Origin: Clavulina sp. PMI_390
Taxonomy: Eukaryota; Basidiomycota; Agaricomycetes; Cantharellales; Hydnaceae
DNA length: 64,000 nt
Direction of reading: 5' to 3'
Assembly (NCBI GenBank): GCA_015039315.1
Contig: WIDE01000014.1
Location: forward strand, 343,093-407,092
Shown: positions 21,633 to 34,115 of the stretch, one piece after another
Layout of the letters: each line of letters opens with the position of its first letter
Numbering within the stretch: the first letter of the stretch is position 1
Notes under the pieces: generated by a model
Databases searched by the model: none
What the model saw: only the letters and a program-made list of their open reading frames with translations
What the model was told of the DNA's origin: nothing
Program-made: the position numbers and the translations under genes

Positions 21633-23793
21633 ATGTCCAAAGTGTTCTCTCTCGACGAGGTCGCAAAGGTTCGCAACCTCATGTCGTCACCTCCTATTTA
21701 TCAGTCCAACTTATATTGATCCATCTCATGCCCTGACTGCCAACAGCACAACAAAGCTGGTGACCTCTGGGTCGTCATCGATAGCAAAGTCTTTGATCTG
21801 TCCAAGTTTGCAAACCTCCACCCCGGTGGAGTGAGTGTTCTGCTCGACGAGGATGTCGCAGGCAAAGATGCCACCGATGCCTTCTTCGGCCTGCACAGGC
21901 ACGAGGTTCTCCTCACCCCTCGCTATGCTCGTCTGCAAATCGGATCTGTTGATGGCCAGAAGGAGCTCATCCCTGCGCCGAAGAGCGGGTCATTAAGCCA
22001 GATGCCATATGGCGAGCCCAGCTGGCTCGCAAAGGGCTATCACTCCCCATACTTCACCGAGAACCACCGCAAGTTCCAAACCTGGGTGCGCAAGTTTGTC
22101 GATGAGAACTTGATGGAGGATGCTACCGCTCGAGAGGAGGATGGGAAGCGCCCAGATATTTCTACTGTTGAAGCTCAAGCGTGCGTCAATGTCCAATTTT
22201 TGTTCGTGTGACGTATATTGATCCTCATATTTCTAGTAAATACGGCTTGCTTGCTATGCGATTGGGCCCTGGGAAGCATCTTAAGGGCATGACCCTCGCT
22301 GAAGGGCTTGTGAAGCCAGAAGAGGTAACTCTTCAGCACACTTCCTGACTATACGCGCAATGCTTACAGGGTCTGTGATAGTTCGATTACTTCCACGAGC
22401 TTATCATCACTCAGGAATACGTGCGAACCAAGGCTCGCGGATATGCTGATGGTGCTAATGTGAGTTTCTCTCTGATTAGCGGATCATATTGTTCTTCTCT
22501 AACCAAGCCTATTATCTCAGGGCGGTATGGTCATCGGCCTACCTCCAGTACGTGATTTGTGAACTATAGTATGTGCTGATACTAACAGGTTCACTTATTC
22601 AGGTTATCAACTTTGGGAGCGCCGAGTTGAAGGCGAAGATCGTCCCTGATGTCTTTGCGGGCAAGAAATTCATCTCATTAGCTATCAGTGAAGCCTTCGC
22701 TGGCTCAGATGTTGCAGGGCTCAAGTATGCGACTCTCTCTGCCCACGGTTTCTTGATATTGTCTCACTAACGAGGCGATTCTAGGTGTACCGCTACCAAG
22801 TCCGAGGATGGTTCCTACTGGACCATCAATGGCACAAAGAAGTACGTGATTAATCGGTGCTTTCCGCTTATACGCATAAAACCTAACTATTTCTCCTCAA
22901 GGTGGATCACCAACGGTCACTTCTCCGATTACTTCACTGTCGCTTGCAAGACCAAGAAGGGCCTGACGGTGTTCCTCGTCGAGCGCGGCCCTGGCGTCGA
23001 GACCAAGTCCATCAAGACCTCTTACTCCACCTCGGCTGGTACTGCCTACATCACCTTCGATAATGTCAAGGTTCCCTCTGGCAACATGCTCGGCAAGGAG
23101 GACAAGGGTCTCATCGTCGTGCTCAGCAACTTCAACCATGAGCGGTACGTACCACTGAGGTTACACTGGAATGTACACTGAACTTCCATTCTTTGCATAG
23201 ATGGGTTATGTGCTGCGGCTCCGCACGCTCTCAGCGTCTAGCCACCGAAGAATGCTTCAAGTATGTCCAGACCTCCTCGTTTTATATGCCCTCGTCTTAA
23301 CAGCTGTTTCTTCCAAACCATAGGTGGGCTCACCAGCGTAAAGTCTTCGGAAAGCCCCTGCTCGAGCAGGCTGTTATCCGCCAGAAGCTCGCTGCCATGA
23401 TTGCACGAACTGAGGCCGTGCAGAACTGGCTTGAGAACGTCACCTACCAAATGTGTCACATGAACTACGCTCAGCAGAGCGAGTACCTTGCTGGACAGAT
23501 TGGGTTCTTGAAGATGTACGCTACTCGGACGGCACAGGAGACTGCTGCCGACGCTGTCCAGATCTTCGGTGGTCGTGGTATCAGTGAGTATCTGGCTTTT
23601 GAGTTGATGCATCTAGACCCGCTAACCAAGATCGCTTTCCTCGCATATAGCCAAGACCGGTATGGGCAAGTTCATCGAGCACTACCACCGCACTATCACC
23701 TTCGACGCTATGCTTGGCGGTGCCGAGGACGTCCTTGGCGACCTCGGCGTTCGTCAGGCGATGAGGAAGATCCCCAAGAACGCCAGGTTATAA
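21633..23793 (+). CDS. Cytochrome b5 - acyl-CoA dehydrogenase fusion
   Basis: Eleven exons: 21633-21668, 21747-22180, 22237-22324, 22382-22459, 22521-22547, 22603-22724, 22785-22841, 22902-23144, 23201-23260, 23324-23583 and 23651-23793, for 515 aa. Residues 1-80 are a cytochrome b5 domain with both heme-ligand contexts (ANLHPGG and FGLHRHE). From about 120 on it is an acyl-CoA dehydrogenase: substrate and FAD segments VINFGSAELK, AISEAFAGSDVAGL, WTINGTKKWITNGHF, NHERWVMCCGSARSQR, QIFGGRGI and MLGGAEDVLGDLGVRQ. An FAD dehydrogenase coupled to its own heme domain could pass electrons without ETF. The substrate is unknown, and no mitochondrial presequence or clear PTS1 is visible (the end is NARL). 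One exon is 27 nt long. Confidence 0.93.
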
Positions 23794-26700
23794 TATAAAC
23801 TCTCGATGGCACCCACCAACCTCATACCCAGCGTCTGATCTTTTTATCGGATCTCAATGCTTTTATCTTATGGACCTTGCAACAACACTCATTTGCTTGC
23901 TTCCTGTTATCATATCATAATACTGTGGTGTAATCGTACACGCTGATCTAGCATCTAGCTCACTAGGAGTCCCTAGAATATAACATGAATTCACACCCAT
24001 CTCACTGTCTGAAATGTGCAATTCAGGATGCAGCTTGACTGCACGAACAGTATCACCAGTCCATTTAGGTCACTGGTCGCTCACGAATCCTACGTTATTG
24101 GGTACCTGTGTGGTACCTCCATGCAACTACCAGATGAACCGGTTAATTGCGTGGATCTTACAGTCATTTCTCGTAGGCTTGGAAGCGGTTTGCTTGGCTA
24201 TGTGTGCAGCTGTTAGCCAAGAAACCTGCAGCACTGCTTTGGATGTTTCTGTGCTTTTCCGCTCACGATCTAGTTGTCCAGCAGATTTTTATCCTACTCT
24301 TCTTATCGATGACGTATCTTTCTGCCAGCCTGGACCTTTGTGAGCTAAACCCCCAGGTCCTTCGCAGTCCATCGAGGCGCTTCTGTCTTCAACCCGTCAT
24401 TGACTTTCTTCTCAAAATGTACTATGAACTCCCTGTCACCATTCGTGGGACGGGCTATTTTATTCTGAAGCTCTGTTCCCTTGATTTTCTCTCGTCAAAA
24501 CTGGGGCCTGCAAGCAACAACACTTCACCAACGCTGCTGCCTCGTGTCGAAGCTTCGGCACACCAGACCGTGCAGCCCCCGCTTCTGTGCCGGAGCACGG
24601 CTTGAAGGCAGCTTTTGTCTAGAAGATACGGAGAAGATGTGGATTGGGATCTGCTATACCTGTGCTTTGTGGTACCTGAAAAGGCACTGTTTGCACAGCA
24701 GTTACCAGCATCGCAATCCATCGCCAAATCCCCTCTCAAGAAGAGTCATGAGAGATGATGTAAACCCAATATGACCACATCTGCATGTTTTCTTCACCGG
24801 AAATCCCAAGGAAAGAGGCGCCGCTAGAGCCTGGTGGGCAGCTGTGCGCTTCCGGGCTCTATTTTGGGCGATCTGAAGCAGATTTGCGCGTGAGCATGAA
24901 TCGCTGAGAGGCAGAGAGAGAAGTGCTATTTTTGTAAGCACCCAGAAGTGGCTCTACTGCGAGTTTTCAGTTGCTGCTTCAATTATCCTGAGGACAAGGA
25001 CCCAGACGCCCCTAATTGAAATGTGAGGGCGGTTGACTGCGACATTGCCACCGCGGCCCGTCCTTGGCCATGCAGCTAACATGAGGCAACAGACCGCTCG
25101 ACGGCGGCAAGGGAACATTCCATGCAGATCGCCCCGCCTTCGATCGAGCTTCCGTTATTCAATTTAGGACGATGAAGCGCCGTATAATGGGACAGAAGGC
25201 CAAGCAACTGAGTGAGGTATGAACCGCGCGGTTCGGCGCCTGGGATCGAAAAACCGATAACTATGCAAAAAGCGGAGTACGTACTCGTTGACTCAGTTAC
25301 TAGTCAATTGTGGTAGGTAAGTCAGCTGCCAGGGCGTCGGGGCTTGACCCCTTTCCTGGAGCAACCGCCAGACCTGTGTGACTCGATTCCGCTCCACAAT
25401 GTGAGTTGGGTTTTTCACGCCCCGTCTGCGGCTCTGAGCAACAGATCACTCAGAAGACGGAGCATCCGTCGCGTGCATCAGATAACCAATCCGAGGAGAT
25501 CGAAGATAAGAAATCAGGAAAAGACAGCACTCCACACAGCATCATGATGGAGCTCCGGTTAGGCGGCAAAGGCACGTATCTCCGCGATAGACATGTGAAC
25601 TCCATCGACTAAAACGAATTTTACAGGGAAGCTGTACTGTCCGTCCAACCGAGTTGGAGTTGATTTTAGCGTGCTGTCAAAGCGGGCCACCGTTCAAGCG
25701 AAAAGTGTGAATCTATAGTACTATACCAACACGCGCTTATCATTCTCGTGTGACGGAAAATGTGTCTATGGATATATACCAGGGAATTCCCAGCGGACTT
25801 GGCAAGAACGACACCCGCGAGTGTGTTTCATGAGGAACAATTTACGATTGATTGGAGGTAGTAAATACACTTTGAGTGAATCCTCGGGCGGATTCACGCC
25901 GGAATCGAGGGGCGCGTGCGACGTGGAGATAAACGAGGTATGGTTACACGTATAATGAGCTGGTCTATTCCACGTGGGTGTGTCCTGGTGCTCTGCTTTA
26001 TTACTATTGAGTATTGACGTCGCCGCCGGGAGGAGAAGGTTCGGCAAACCGACGGGGCCGACAGAAACTCTGTTTTGTCGGGGAAAAGCCTTGGTCTCGA
26101 GAACGTAGCTCTCTCGTGCTTCGATCCGTCGCGACGCTCAATTCCGCGAGGAACCCGACGGGGAGGGTCGACGTCCATTGTAAGAAGGGGGTATGAGAGC
26201 ATGGGATAGATGAGTCTCGTTGCGATGGAGGAGTCAACGGGCCATAAGAGCAGCCGTTTGAGTTTATCACTTCTTACTTTGGAGAGATTTGGACATGGAT
26301 ACCAGTGACTTTGCGTGTTTCAAGAGATTTTATGCAAAAATAATCCCGCGATATTGCTACCAACGTCCGTGCGCGTTTCTCTTGACCTCCACACCACAAC
26401 GTCCAAATGGGATAGATTACCAGATTAGCGCAATTCAGTTCCGCCATTGTGGTACCATTGAACAATTGAATGCGTTTTTTGCATGTAAATGAAGTTCAGG
26501 GACCGACATCCGAGTCATTGGAATGTATCGGCTCCGTAGTTTTACATACGTGTCCACACGTCGCCCCCAGGACACGACATCCCAGGCGGGACCACGCTCT
26601 GGCCGCCTGGAACGCTGAGAGGAAATCATTCGAGTCATTTCTCTATGAGGAGATGAAAGTGTGAATAAACAAAGGCGTGTGATGGAGGCAGTGTTTTGCA

Positions 26701-27449
26701 GGGATCAAGCTGTGCTGATGCGGTGATCCTACTCAGTGATGAACTCGAATCAGGACCACAGATGGGCCCAGGGGTTGCTCCCGTCGTCATCCTCAACTTG
26801 CAGACGGATTTCTCTCTATCTAGCTTGTGAACGATGCCTATCTCAAATGTGCCGAGGTCGCAAAGAGGGATTGGCGCCAGATCCCGCCGCTAAAACATGC
26901 ATCATCAGTCATGAAGCGGACCCGAGTAATACTTATGTGCTACTCTGGGCGGTTGCGACCAGCATGGGAGAAACTCAGATAATCAATACGCCGGAGACTG
27001 GTTCTAGCCTCGCCGGGGGGTTTTCCTTGAGCAACGTTAGCCAGCGAGGTCTCCTCTCATCGTCAAACACAGTTGCGTGGCTCTCCATCCAGTGCGCGCA
27101 ATAAGTGCTCTATGCTCGTTTTTTGAAATGTGAGCCCAGGGGCATTGTATATGGACCCTGGGGGGAAAACAGGGTGTGGCTAATTTGAATTGGTGGTTGT
27201 TTCCGTCAGTATATATGATAAGCGCTCAAGTCACCTTGGCTTAAGTGTGTGTGTGCATACTTGGCCGCGCTCTCTCCCTCGTCTCCTCCTCTTTCCCTCC
27301 ACCCGCGCTTGTGTGGTACTCTTGCCACTCCCCATTTCCCGATCATCGCCCATCGCGTTTCAAACCCTGCCGTGGCTCGAGGCTTCCTCCTATCATCACT
27401 CCTGCATCGCCTTTGAGTCATTCCTCTCTCTCCCTCTCTCCAATCGCCG
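23794..27449. other. Large gene-poor interval
   Basis: About 3.65 kb. Several frames of 60-130 codons exist on both strands (for example 24204-24605 plus) but none resembles a known protein and none chains through plausible splice sites. The last 250 bp has a TATA-like site and a long C/T-rich leader belonging to the C2H2 gene. Decayed sequence or non-coding RNA cannot be excluded. Confidence 0.5.
27210..27216 (+). promoter_or_regulatory. TATA-like element of the C2H2 gene
   Basis: TATATAT occurs 234 bp before the ATG at 27450, followed by a strongly pyrimidine-rich tract (27268-27445) that would form a long CT-rich 5' leader. Such tracts mark transcription start regions in fungi. Confidence 0.4.
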
Positions 27450-30118
27450 ATGATGGACGCGAACAGCCTCCTCGATGGCATTCCCCAAACTACCCTGGCT
27501 GACCAGGGCCTCCTCCAAGAGGACTCCAAAGCACAGCTTGACCCCCTTAGTTACGATCCGTCTGTCCCAGGCCTGAATATCCAGTTCAGTCCTTGGGATT
27601 CGCAAGATTGGGCGACCAAAGCAGCTGGTGCCTCGTTGCCCTACACCCCGTAAGTCACGCGAATCCTCTTTCATACTTCTCTCTCTTCCTCCCTCTTCCA
27701 TCTCTCACCACCCCACCAACCCCACTGGCCCCCCATGTCCTTCTATCCCTTTAGATCATATGCATCCTTCAACTCGCCAAGCTCCAACTTGTCTGCTCTC
27801 TCAGGGGGCTATGATGACTTGGAGTACGAGACCTCTCGCCCCTACATGACCAGCGACGAGAACGAACAGTACCGCCCACTTGATTCTCAAGGCAGTAATG
27901 ACTTCACCTTCATCGATGACCAATACAGCATCCTCCCCAATTCTGCCTCCCAGTCGAACCCCCTCCTCCAAGTCACCGACCACACGAGCCCTGACGACGC
28001 CACTTTTGCCTCCAACCAGTTCGATAACTCGTATCGCAGTGCAGCCGATGCCTCCCCTTCCCCCGCCTCGTCCGCGGGCGAGGCTGAACAGCACCTGTAC
28101 ACCGGCGGTGCCCCCTCCTTCCATCCCTCCCCCATGCTCGGTGGCAATGCTGCCCTCGCTGGCTTCACTGAAGGCCTGGCTAACCTGAACTTTGGCACGG
28201 CTACGGCCCAAGATAACGCTTTTGGATTCTTCCCCCAGCCATCCGACACGGTCAGCCCTCAGCACCAGACCTCTGGTAGTGCTAGCTCCCCTGGTACGCC
28301 TGGCTCAGCCGGAGCCCCGGGTCGTCCGACGATCATCACTGACTCAATCAGCCCCCCACCGATCCCTTCCCCGGAGGAAGCCGCTGCTGCCGATGCCTAT
28401 CTTCAGCCCAACGCGGCGGCTGAGAGCGCGCCTGGGATCAACTTCATCCCCAGCTCTCCTGGAGGATCAACTCTCAGTGCCCAGCCTACCATCGTGAATG
28501 ACCTTCCCCTATCCTCGGACAGCGCCGCCGGCTCGTTAGAGCAGACTTCCGCATCCTCCCGTATCCCCGGCCTCAATGACTTCCTGAGGCAGCCTCAGCC
28601 AGTTTCGTACGCTGCACCTAGCAGCGTGCCGTCACAGGCACCATGGCTAGGTCATCGCCCACGCAGCCGATCTGACCTGGGTTCGATCATGACCTCCGCT
28701 CCCATGGCCGTCACCAGCACTGGCTATGATGCCTTGTCTGCAGGTGCTGCTCCTGCGACCTATGGTACCTCCAGCTCGTGGCAGGCCTCCAGCACGCTCA
28801 ACGGCTTCCCTTGGTCCCAGCCTGCACTTCCTAGCGTTTCGACCCTTGATCCTTCTCAGACCTTTGGGCAGTCAACTGGCCTCCAAGGTTTAGTGGGTGC
28901 AGATGCCTCCTTCCCCAATTCCTTGGGTACCTCTCACCAGGCTGCCCCTGGGTTGCCCTCTTTCCACTCTGCCCCCGTTGTTAATGTCACCCAACACCCC
29001 GGGTCCTCCACTATGGCTAACACATACTCTACCCCTGGAATGGGCAGCCTGCCTCAACCGTCGCTATCCTCCTCGTTCCTCTCTAGCAACAATACTCTTG
29101 CGCCTCCTGACTGGACATCGAACCTCCGACGAGCCAGGACTACTGGTAGCACTGGACACGGGCACCGCCGCGGAGCGCAGTCTGAGGATATTCGCTCAAG
29201 CTGGCGTGATGCTCAGAATGACCAGTTCCTGAGGAGCATCACTAGTGCTGATGGCAGCCTGGTCCCACCATCAACTTCAACGGGCATCTCTTTCCCCGAT
29301 TCCTTGGGTCTTGGTCTGGGTGGTAGCGCCTTTGCTTCATCGTCCGGATACGACGATGGAGACGACGACGACGAGTATAATGCGGGTGGGCTCGGCCCGA
29401 GGCGCGGGCGTCGACGTGGGAGCTCTGCCGCATCTGATCGCTCGCCATATTCACATCCCCACTCTATCTCGCCCTCCCGATCCCCTCGTCTCACGAACGC
29501 CGATGACGCTCTGCTAATGGAAGGTGCGATGACAGGCGTCGTGGAGAGGCAGCATGTGACGACACCCGCGACGGAGCTGGCCTCCTCGCAACGCCGTAAG
29601 AACCAGGCCATGTACGCGTGTAATGTCCCCGGCTGCAAATCGACCTTCACTCGCCACTTCAATCTGAAGGGTCACATGCGATCACACTTGGACATCAAGC
29701 CCTTCGCATGCAAGTGGGCAGGTTGTAAGAAGAGCTTTGCTCGTGCTCATGACTGCAAGCGACATGAAGCTTTGCATCTAAACTATCGGTAAGATCCAGT
29801 CTATTGGCTTCTGTGGTTGAGCTACAGTGCTGAACCCATTCTATCCATCATAGACCTTTCACATGTGAGGGTTGTAAGAAGACATTCGCCCGCCTTGATG
29901 CATTGAAGCGACATCATACGTCCGAAGGTGGAGCGGACTGTCGCGAGGCCGGCGGAACAGATGAGAATGGGAACCCAATTCTGGGATTGACGGACGCATC
30001 GTCGCCTGAGGCCGCTTCAGAGGCGAGCGGTAGTGGGCGCAATGGCAGACGAGGCGGTGCGAGCTCTCCCAAAGGTCGTAATGGAAAGGGCGGCGGTGGC
30101 CGTGGAGTTGCAGCCTGA
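27450..30118 (+). CDS. C2H2 zinc-finger transcription factor, Swi5/Ace2-like
   Basis: Three exons, 27450-27649, 27755-29788 and 29854-30118, for 832 aa. About 680 residues of disordered Ser/Pro/Gly/Gln-rich sequence precede three tandem C2H2 fingers at about 686-770: YACNVPGCKSTFTRHFNLKGH, then FACKWAGCKKSFARAHDCKRH, then FTCEGCKKTFARLDALKRH. Two long-form fingers with an inserted CxxxxC loop plus a third short one are the arrangement of Swi5/Ace2 cell-cycle regulators. Crz1 or other fungal C2H2 factors are alternatives. The intron after LNYR splits the third finger from the second. The C-terminus is Gly/Arg-rich and basic. It should bind DNA in the nucleus. Target genes cannot be read from the sequence. 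Confidence 0.85.
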
Positions 30119-32153
30119 CCTGGTGTAGCGCTGCGTCTGCGAGATTGCCCCTCGTCTTTGTCTTTGTCTTCTCAGCTCGTCCTGCTTCCTTCGCGTCATG
30201 ATTCCCTTGTCCCCGTCCTTCCTGCGTGCTTTGACTCTGTTTGCTGTCTCGTCCTCGCTTTCGTCGTCGCTTGATCTTATTCCTCGTGCTCACGGACACG
30301 CTGCCATCTTATCCTAACGACACTTTGACATTCTTTGTCTTTTCAATTTTTTTCGGCGCCCGATTTGACCTCAATGTAACGGACTACTGTAGCATTTTGT
30401 TTCTCCTCCTTCCCCTGCAGCATACACAACACTCCCAGTTTCTTATTTGGCCTCCTTATGACCGCTAGTATGATACGAATCCCCTCGTGATATCCCCCTA
30501 GTACTCGACCCGACCCCTCGCCCTTCCTTCCTCTGCTGTTTCTAAGAACACTTTATTCCCCGGATCCCTTTTTTTCCTTTCCCTGGTCGAGCCCGGTTTC
30601 TTCCAGTTTTAGTTCACCTTGAGCGTTGAGCGTTGAGGCCGTGCTAATAGAGAGAACTTGCATCGCTTCCAGGCTGTGACTGCTGCTTTTCTTCTCTTTT
30701 CATATCTGATCGATCGATCACTTTTATTCACATTCCCCCACCCCCAAACCCTCGCACTCGTTTCTCTTGGATTTGAAATTCCAGGGTTTTTCTGTGTTTT
30801 TGCCGCTCGCTTTCTTGTGTCCGTTAGGGTACCATGGGCTATTACTTTTTTTTTTTTTTGGTTGCTGCCTACAAGACCGTGTGTAGAGTAGTATTTCCTC
30901 CAGACTGGTGTTTATCATCCATGTGCATATCCATGCAGATTTGTCCACCTAGACCCAACGAAGCTCCTTGGGATCTTGATGACGTTGTGGAGTGTCTCAA
31001 GCATGTGTGGCGGGCTCTGACATTCCATCATGACCGACCAACAAGTGGCGGATTCATGCTGAGTTTCACCGAGGAACTAACCAGCGCGCAGATAACCAAG
31101 TCAGTTGAGTGGTCTGTATAGTAAATCTGTAGAGTCGATCCATTTCCACCTCGAGTACCGTCGGGAGCGATGCGCGCAGAGTTGACGATGCGGACGCACT
31201 CCATGGCCACCGAGGGCCTCGGATATCGGATCTACCCAGTGTATGCGTTTGCGTTTCTCGAATGGAGTTGAGTTATTTGCTTTCATTTCCTTTTTTCGTT
31301 CAAATCGCTCTCATTTCCACTCTCACTTGACCCTGCTCGGAGGCTCTTCGAACAAAGTGGAAGCTCGCGGAAATGAAATTTCATGCCCCGTTCACAAATC
31401 GATCTCCTCTGCTGGCTCTCGTTTCTGTCGTCACGAATGATCATTGACTCCCCATTCTTCTTGTCGCTATGGATGAAGATCCGGGCACTGTCCTGAATGG
31501 AATCTGAGACAACACGGGCGATCCATGGAACAAGTGCCATGTGGGCTCCTCATTTTGCTTACGCACCACCCCGCCGCGCGACCCAAGAAGAAGGGACGCG
31601 TTGGAGTCACGCGTTGTTATTCCCTATTTGGAACCACTTCATCTCAAAACTCATTTGGCTAATGTCCCTGTCTGAGGGCTTAACGAAGGAGCGAAGCAAA
31701 AGGGCTCTCTTGGATGTGATCCGGGAACATGAACGAATCGCGTGCATCGGATTAGATTAGATGACCTATACAGCGCAGTGCAAACGACCCTCTCTACTAC
31801 AGATACTCCATTCGAAGGAACGGAAATGGATCCGAATCTCGAATACAGAAGTCATTCATTCCTTGAGGGTCTTGGTTTTACGCATCTTATGCGTATCGTC
31901 CGTCGAACCCGGTAATCGCCCTGTCCGCGCGACTATACCTTGCCCAGCTCGCGCGGCTCGAGATCTCTTTTGCGCCCTTTGCACCTTCTTCGCTACCCTC
32001 AACGCACCCGCGCACTCACACACTCTCTGACTCTCTTTCTCGCTTGGAGCACTTCGCCCTACTACTACTACTATTGCTTACGAAGAGCTTACTCCACCTT
32101 GGAAAAAATAGCAAATCCAAAAAGGCCCCTAAAGAAAGCTCCTTTGAAGCTGA
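30119..32153. other. Gene-poor interval with 3' UTR and promoter
   Basis: About 2 kb. The first part is very T/C-rich (TTCCTTTCCC-type tracts and a T14 run near 30846) and fits a long 3' UTR. The rest has no supported gene. Two ACGCGT motifs occur at 31596 and 31609. Confidence 0.5.
31596..31614. promoter_or_regulatory. Pair of ACGCGT (MCB-type) hexamers
   Basis: ACGCGT at 31596-31601 and again at 31609-31614, 13 bp apart, about 540 bp upstream of the F-box gene start. In fungi this palindrome is the MBF binding site that drives G1/S transcription. Assignment to the downstream gene is inference. Confidence 0.35.
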
Positions 32154-33805
32154 ATGACTTCGTCTTCCTCCACCATATGCCACCTACCAAACGAAATCTT
32201 ATCCGAGGTAGTCAGCTATCTTCCCGTCTATCATGGACAGCACGTCGTCGACAGTAGCCACGTTGCATCCTTCTCGTCAGCGTCTCGCCGCATGCGCGCA
32301 GTCTCGCTGTCTCACCTGTACCGAGAAGTCTCCATGACATCCTTGGCCCAGCTCAGCTCCTTCCACAGAGGATCGAGCGAGAAAACTCTGACCAAATACC
32401 TAAGGTGCGTAATATTGAAGCTCATCGCTCGAGAGTGTGGCACGATGAATTGACTCCGTGTTCACGTCATCGCTAGGTCGCTGAACATCTTCATGGACGA
32501 AGCGTTCTTGGATGGTTGGATAGCTGCTAGCAAGTCTAGTCAAGCAGCAGACCCCAACTCTCCATTCGCCTCTCTTGCTCATCTTATTGTTCATGCGCGT
32601 CGCCTAGGCGCGCTACGTTTGCGAGTCGCAGAGCCGTCAGGTCCTCGATCAGCATGGCACAGGTTTGGCGTAGCCAGAGCTAGCGGGATCAAGCTTGGGC
32701 GAAGTCTTCGAGCCGTCTGGCCAAAGACACATTGGACACCAACCCTGAGTGAACTGCGGATCTTGGAGCTCGATGGATTTCAAGATGTTCAGCTTCTCCT
32801 TCGCTTGGCGCCAAACCTGCGCACCTTGCGCATGTCCATGTCAGCAGGCTTCTCGCGAGCGGTCAATGACGATCTTGTCGAGGGTCTACGCTACGTGCCC
32901 AAGCTGCAACACCTTTCATATACCCCAGACACCCTTCAACTGTCCGCCTCGAACACGGGCGACGCACCGTCCAGCGTCGCGGTTCTTGAAGCGATCGCCA
33001 AGATCCTTCCATCACTTCAAACACTTGATCTACAAACCCGCTACCATCGCCACGCGATATACCTCTGTTCGAGTTCCGCCCCTTTGGTTGAGGAGGTAAG
33101 AAGATAATCCCACATTCGTATATCAAAGCGCCGCCAACTTACTGCCTATCTTATTCCGCACTGATCTAGGAGCTTGCGAGTGCATTGAGGCGCATGCCTA
33201 ATATACGATCGATTCGGTTGCCATCTTCAGTTATCACTGCTAAGGATTTTCATACTCTTCGCTCGCAACTGCCCATCTCTCCTCCCGAAAGTGCCCTCGA
33301 AGAGCTGCCGGCGCTTCGGGAAGCCATGCAGGCACGCACCGCCGCTCTAAAGCGCGCCTCTGCCTCGGAGCGCGCAACTGTGCAGAGCGTTGCCGAGGAG
33401 TCAAGTCATCTGCGCGAGGTGGTCTTCTCGCGCAACGTCGACGCAGACGATCGAATGGAGTACAGCGTACACTACGAAATACAGCGCGTACCTGCTTCTT
33501 CCTCCTCTTCTTCTAACCGAGTAGGCGGAGTGGGTAGTCGGACGAATGTCGTGGTATCACCGGCGGCGATGGTGCATGCTGCTGCGACGCCCGAGGTATC
33601 GGCCACGCTCCTACCACAAACTCCTCAAATGTCACTTGCGTTGACGCTACAACAACTATGGGCGGGCCCCCCTGCCGGCCGGCGCATTCGTACACTTGTT
33701 CGGGCCTGGTCCATGGCTCCTATCTACGCAGCAGATGTATACCGTGTTCACGACAGGCTGCACGGTCAAAGGGTGGCAGAGAAGTTCACACAGGTCATGG
33801 GATAA
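32154..33805 (+). CDS. F-box domain protein
   Basis: Three exons, 32154-32404, 32477-33095 and 33170-33805, for 501 aa. The N-terminus is a good F-box: ICHLPNEILSEVVSYLP, then VASFSSASRRMRAVSLSHLYREV. The remainder has LRR-like segments (LSELRILELDGF, LAPNLRTLRMSM, LPSLQTLDLQ) and a C-terminal low-complexity region. Such proteins pair with Skp1 and choose substrates for SCF ubiquitin ligases. The substrate is unknown. It has no close similarity to the F-box gene at 9.65 kb beyond the domain type. Confidence 0.8.
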
Positions 33806-34115
33806 TCCAACAAAGACGGACGAAGCACTATATACATATTTATACACACATGCATGCCATTATATACCACTGCATCACATAACTTATAGCGTTCGAATCG
33901 ATATGTTTCAAGTCTCACAAACGCCCATGAGAGGTCCGAACCGAAATTTCCTAAGTCGGCGCTTGTTGTCATCATTTATTTGGTCACACTCACCGTCCAC
34001 GAGCTTGTGCACTTGAACACTTTTGAGAGTGGCTGGTCGTCATTTCTACAGCACGACATTTGTAGCTGCTTGGTTTTGAACAACTTGTAACTGTTGAAGA
34101 CGCTCGTCTGTGACG
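33806..34115. other. Spacer between F-box gene and Mlp1/TPR
   Basis: About 310 bp, AT-rich at its left end (TATATACATATTTATAC), probably the F-box 3' UTR followed by the compact promoter of the Mlp1/TPR gene. Nothing else was seen. Confidence 0.5.

Noticed and set aside
24204..24605. 133-codon plus-strand frame
   Set aside because: Overlaps other frames of equal length, has no recognisable motif and no splice continuation.
26700..26830. Box C/D snoRNA suggested by a GTGATGA near 26735
   Set aside because: No matching D box or terminal stem found at the right distance.
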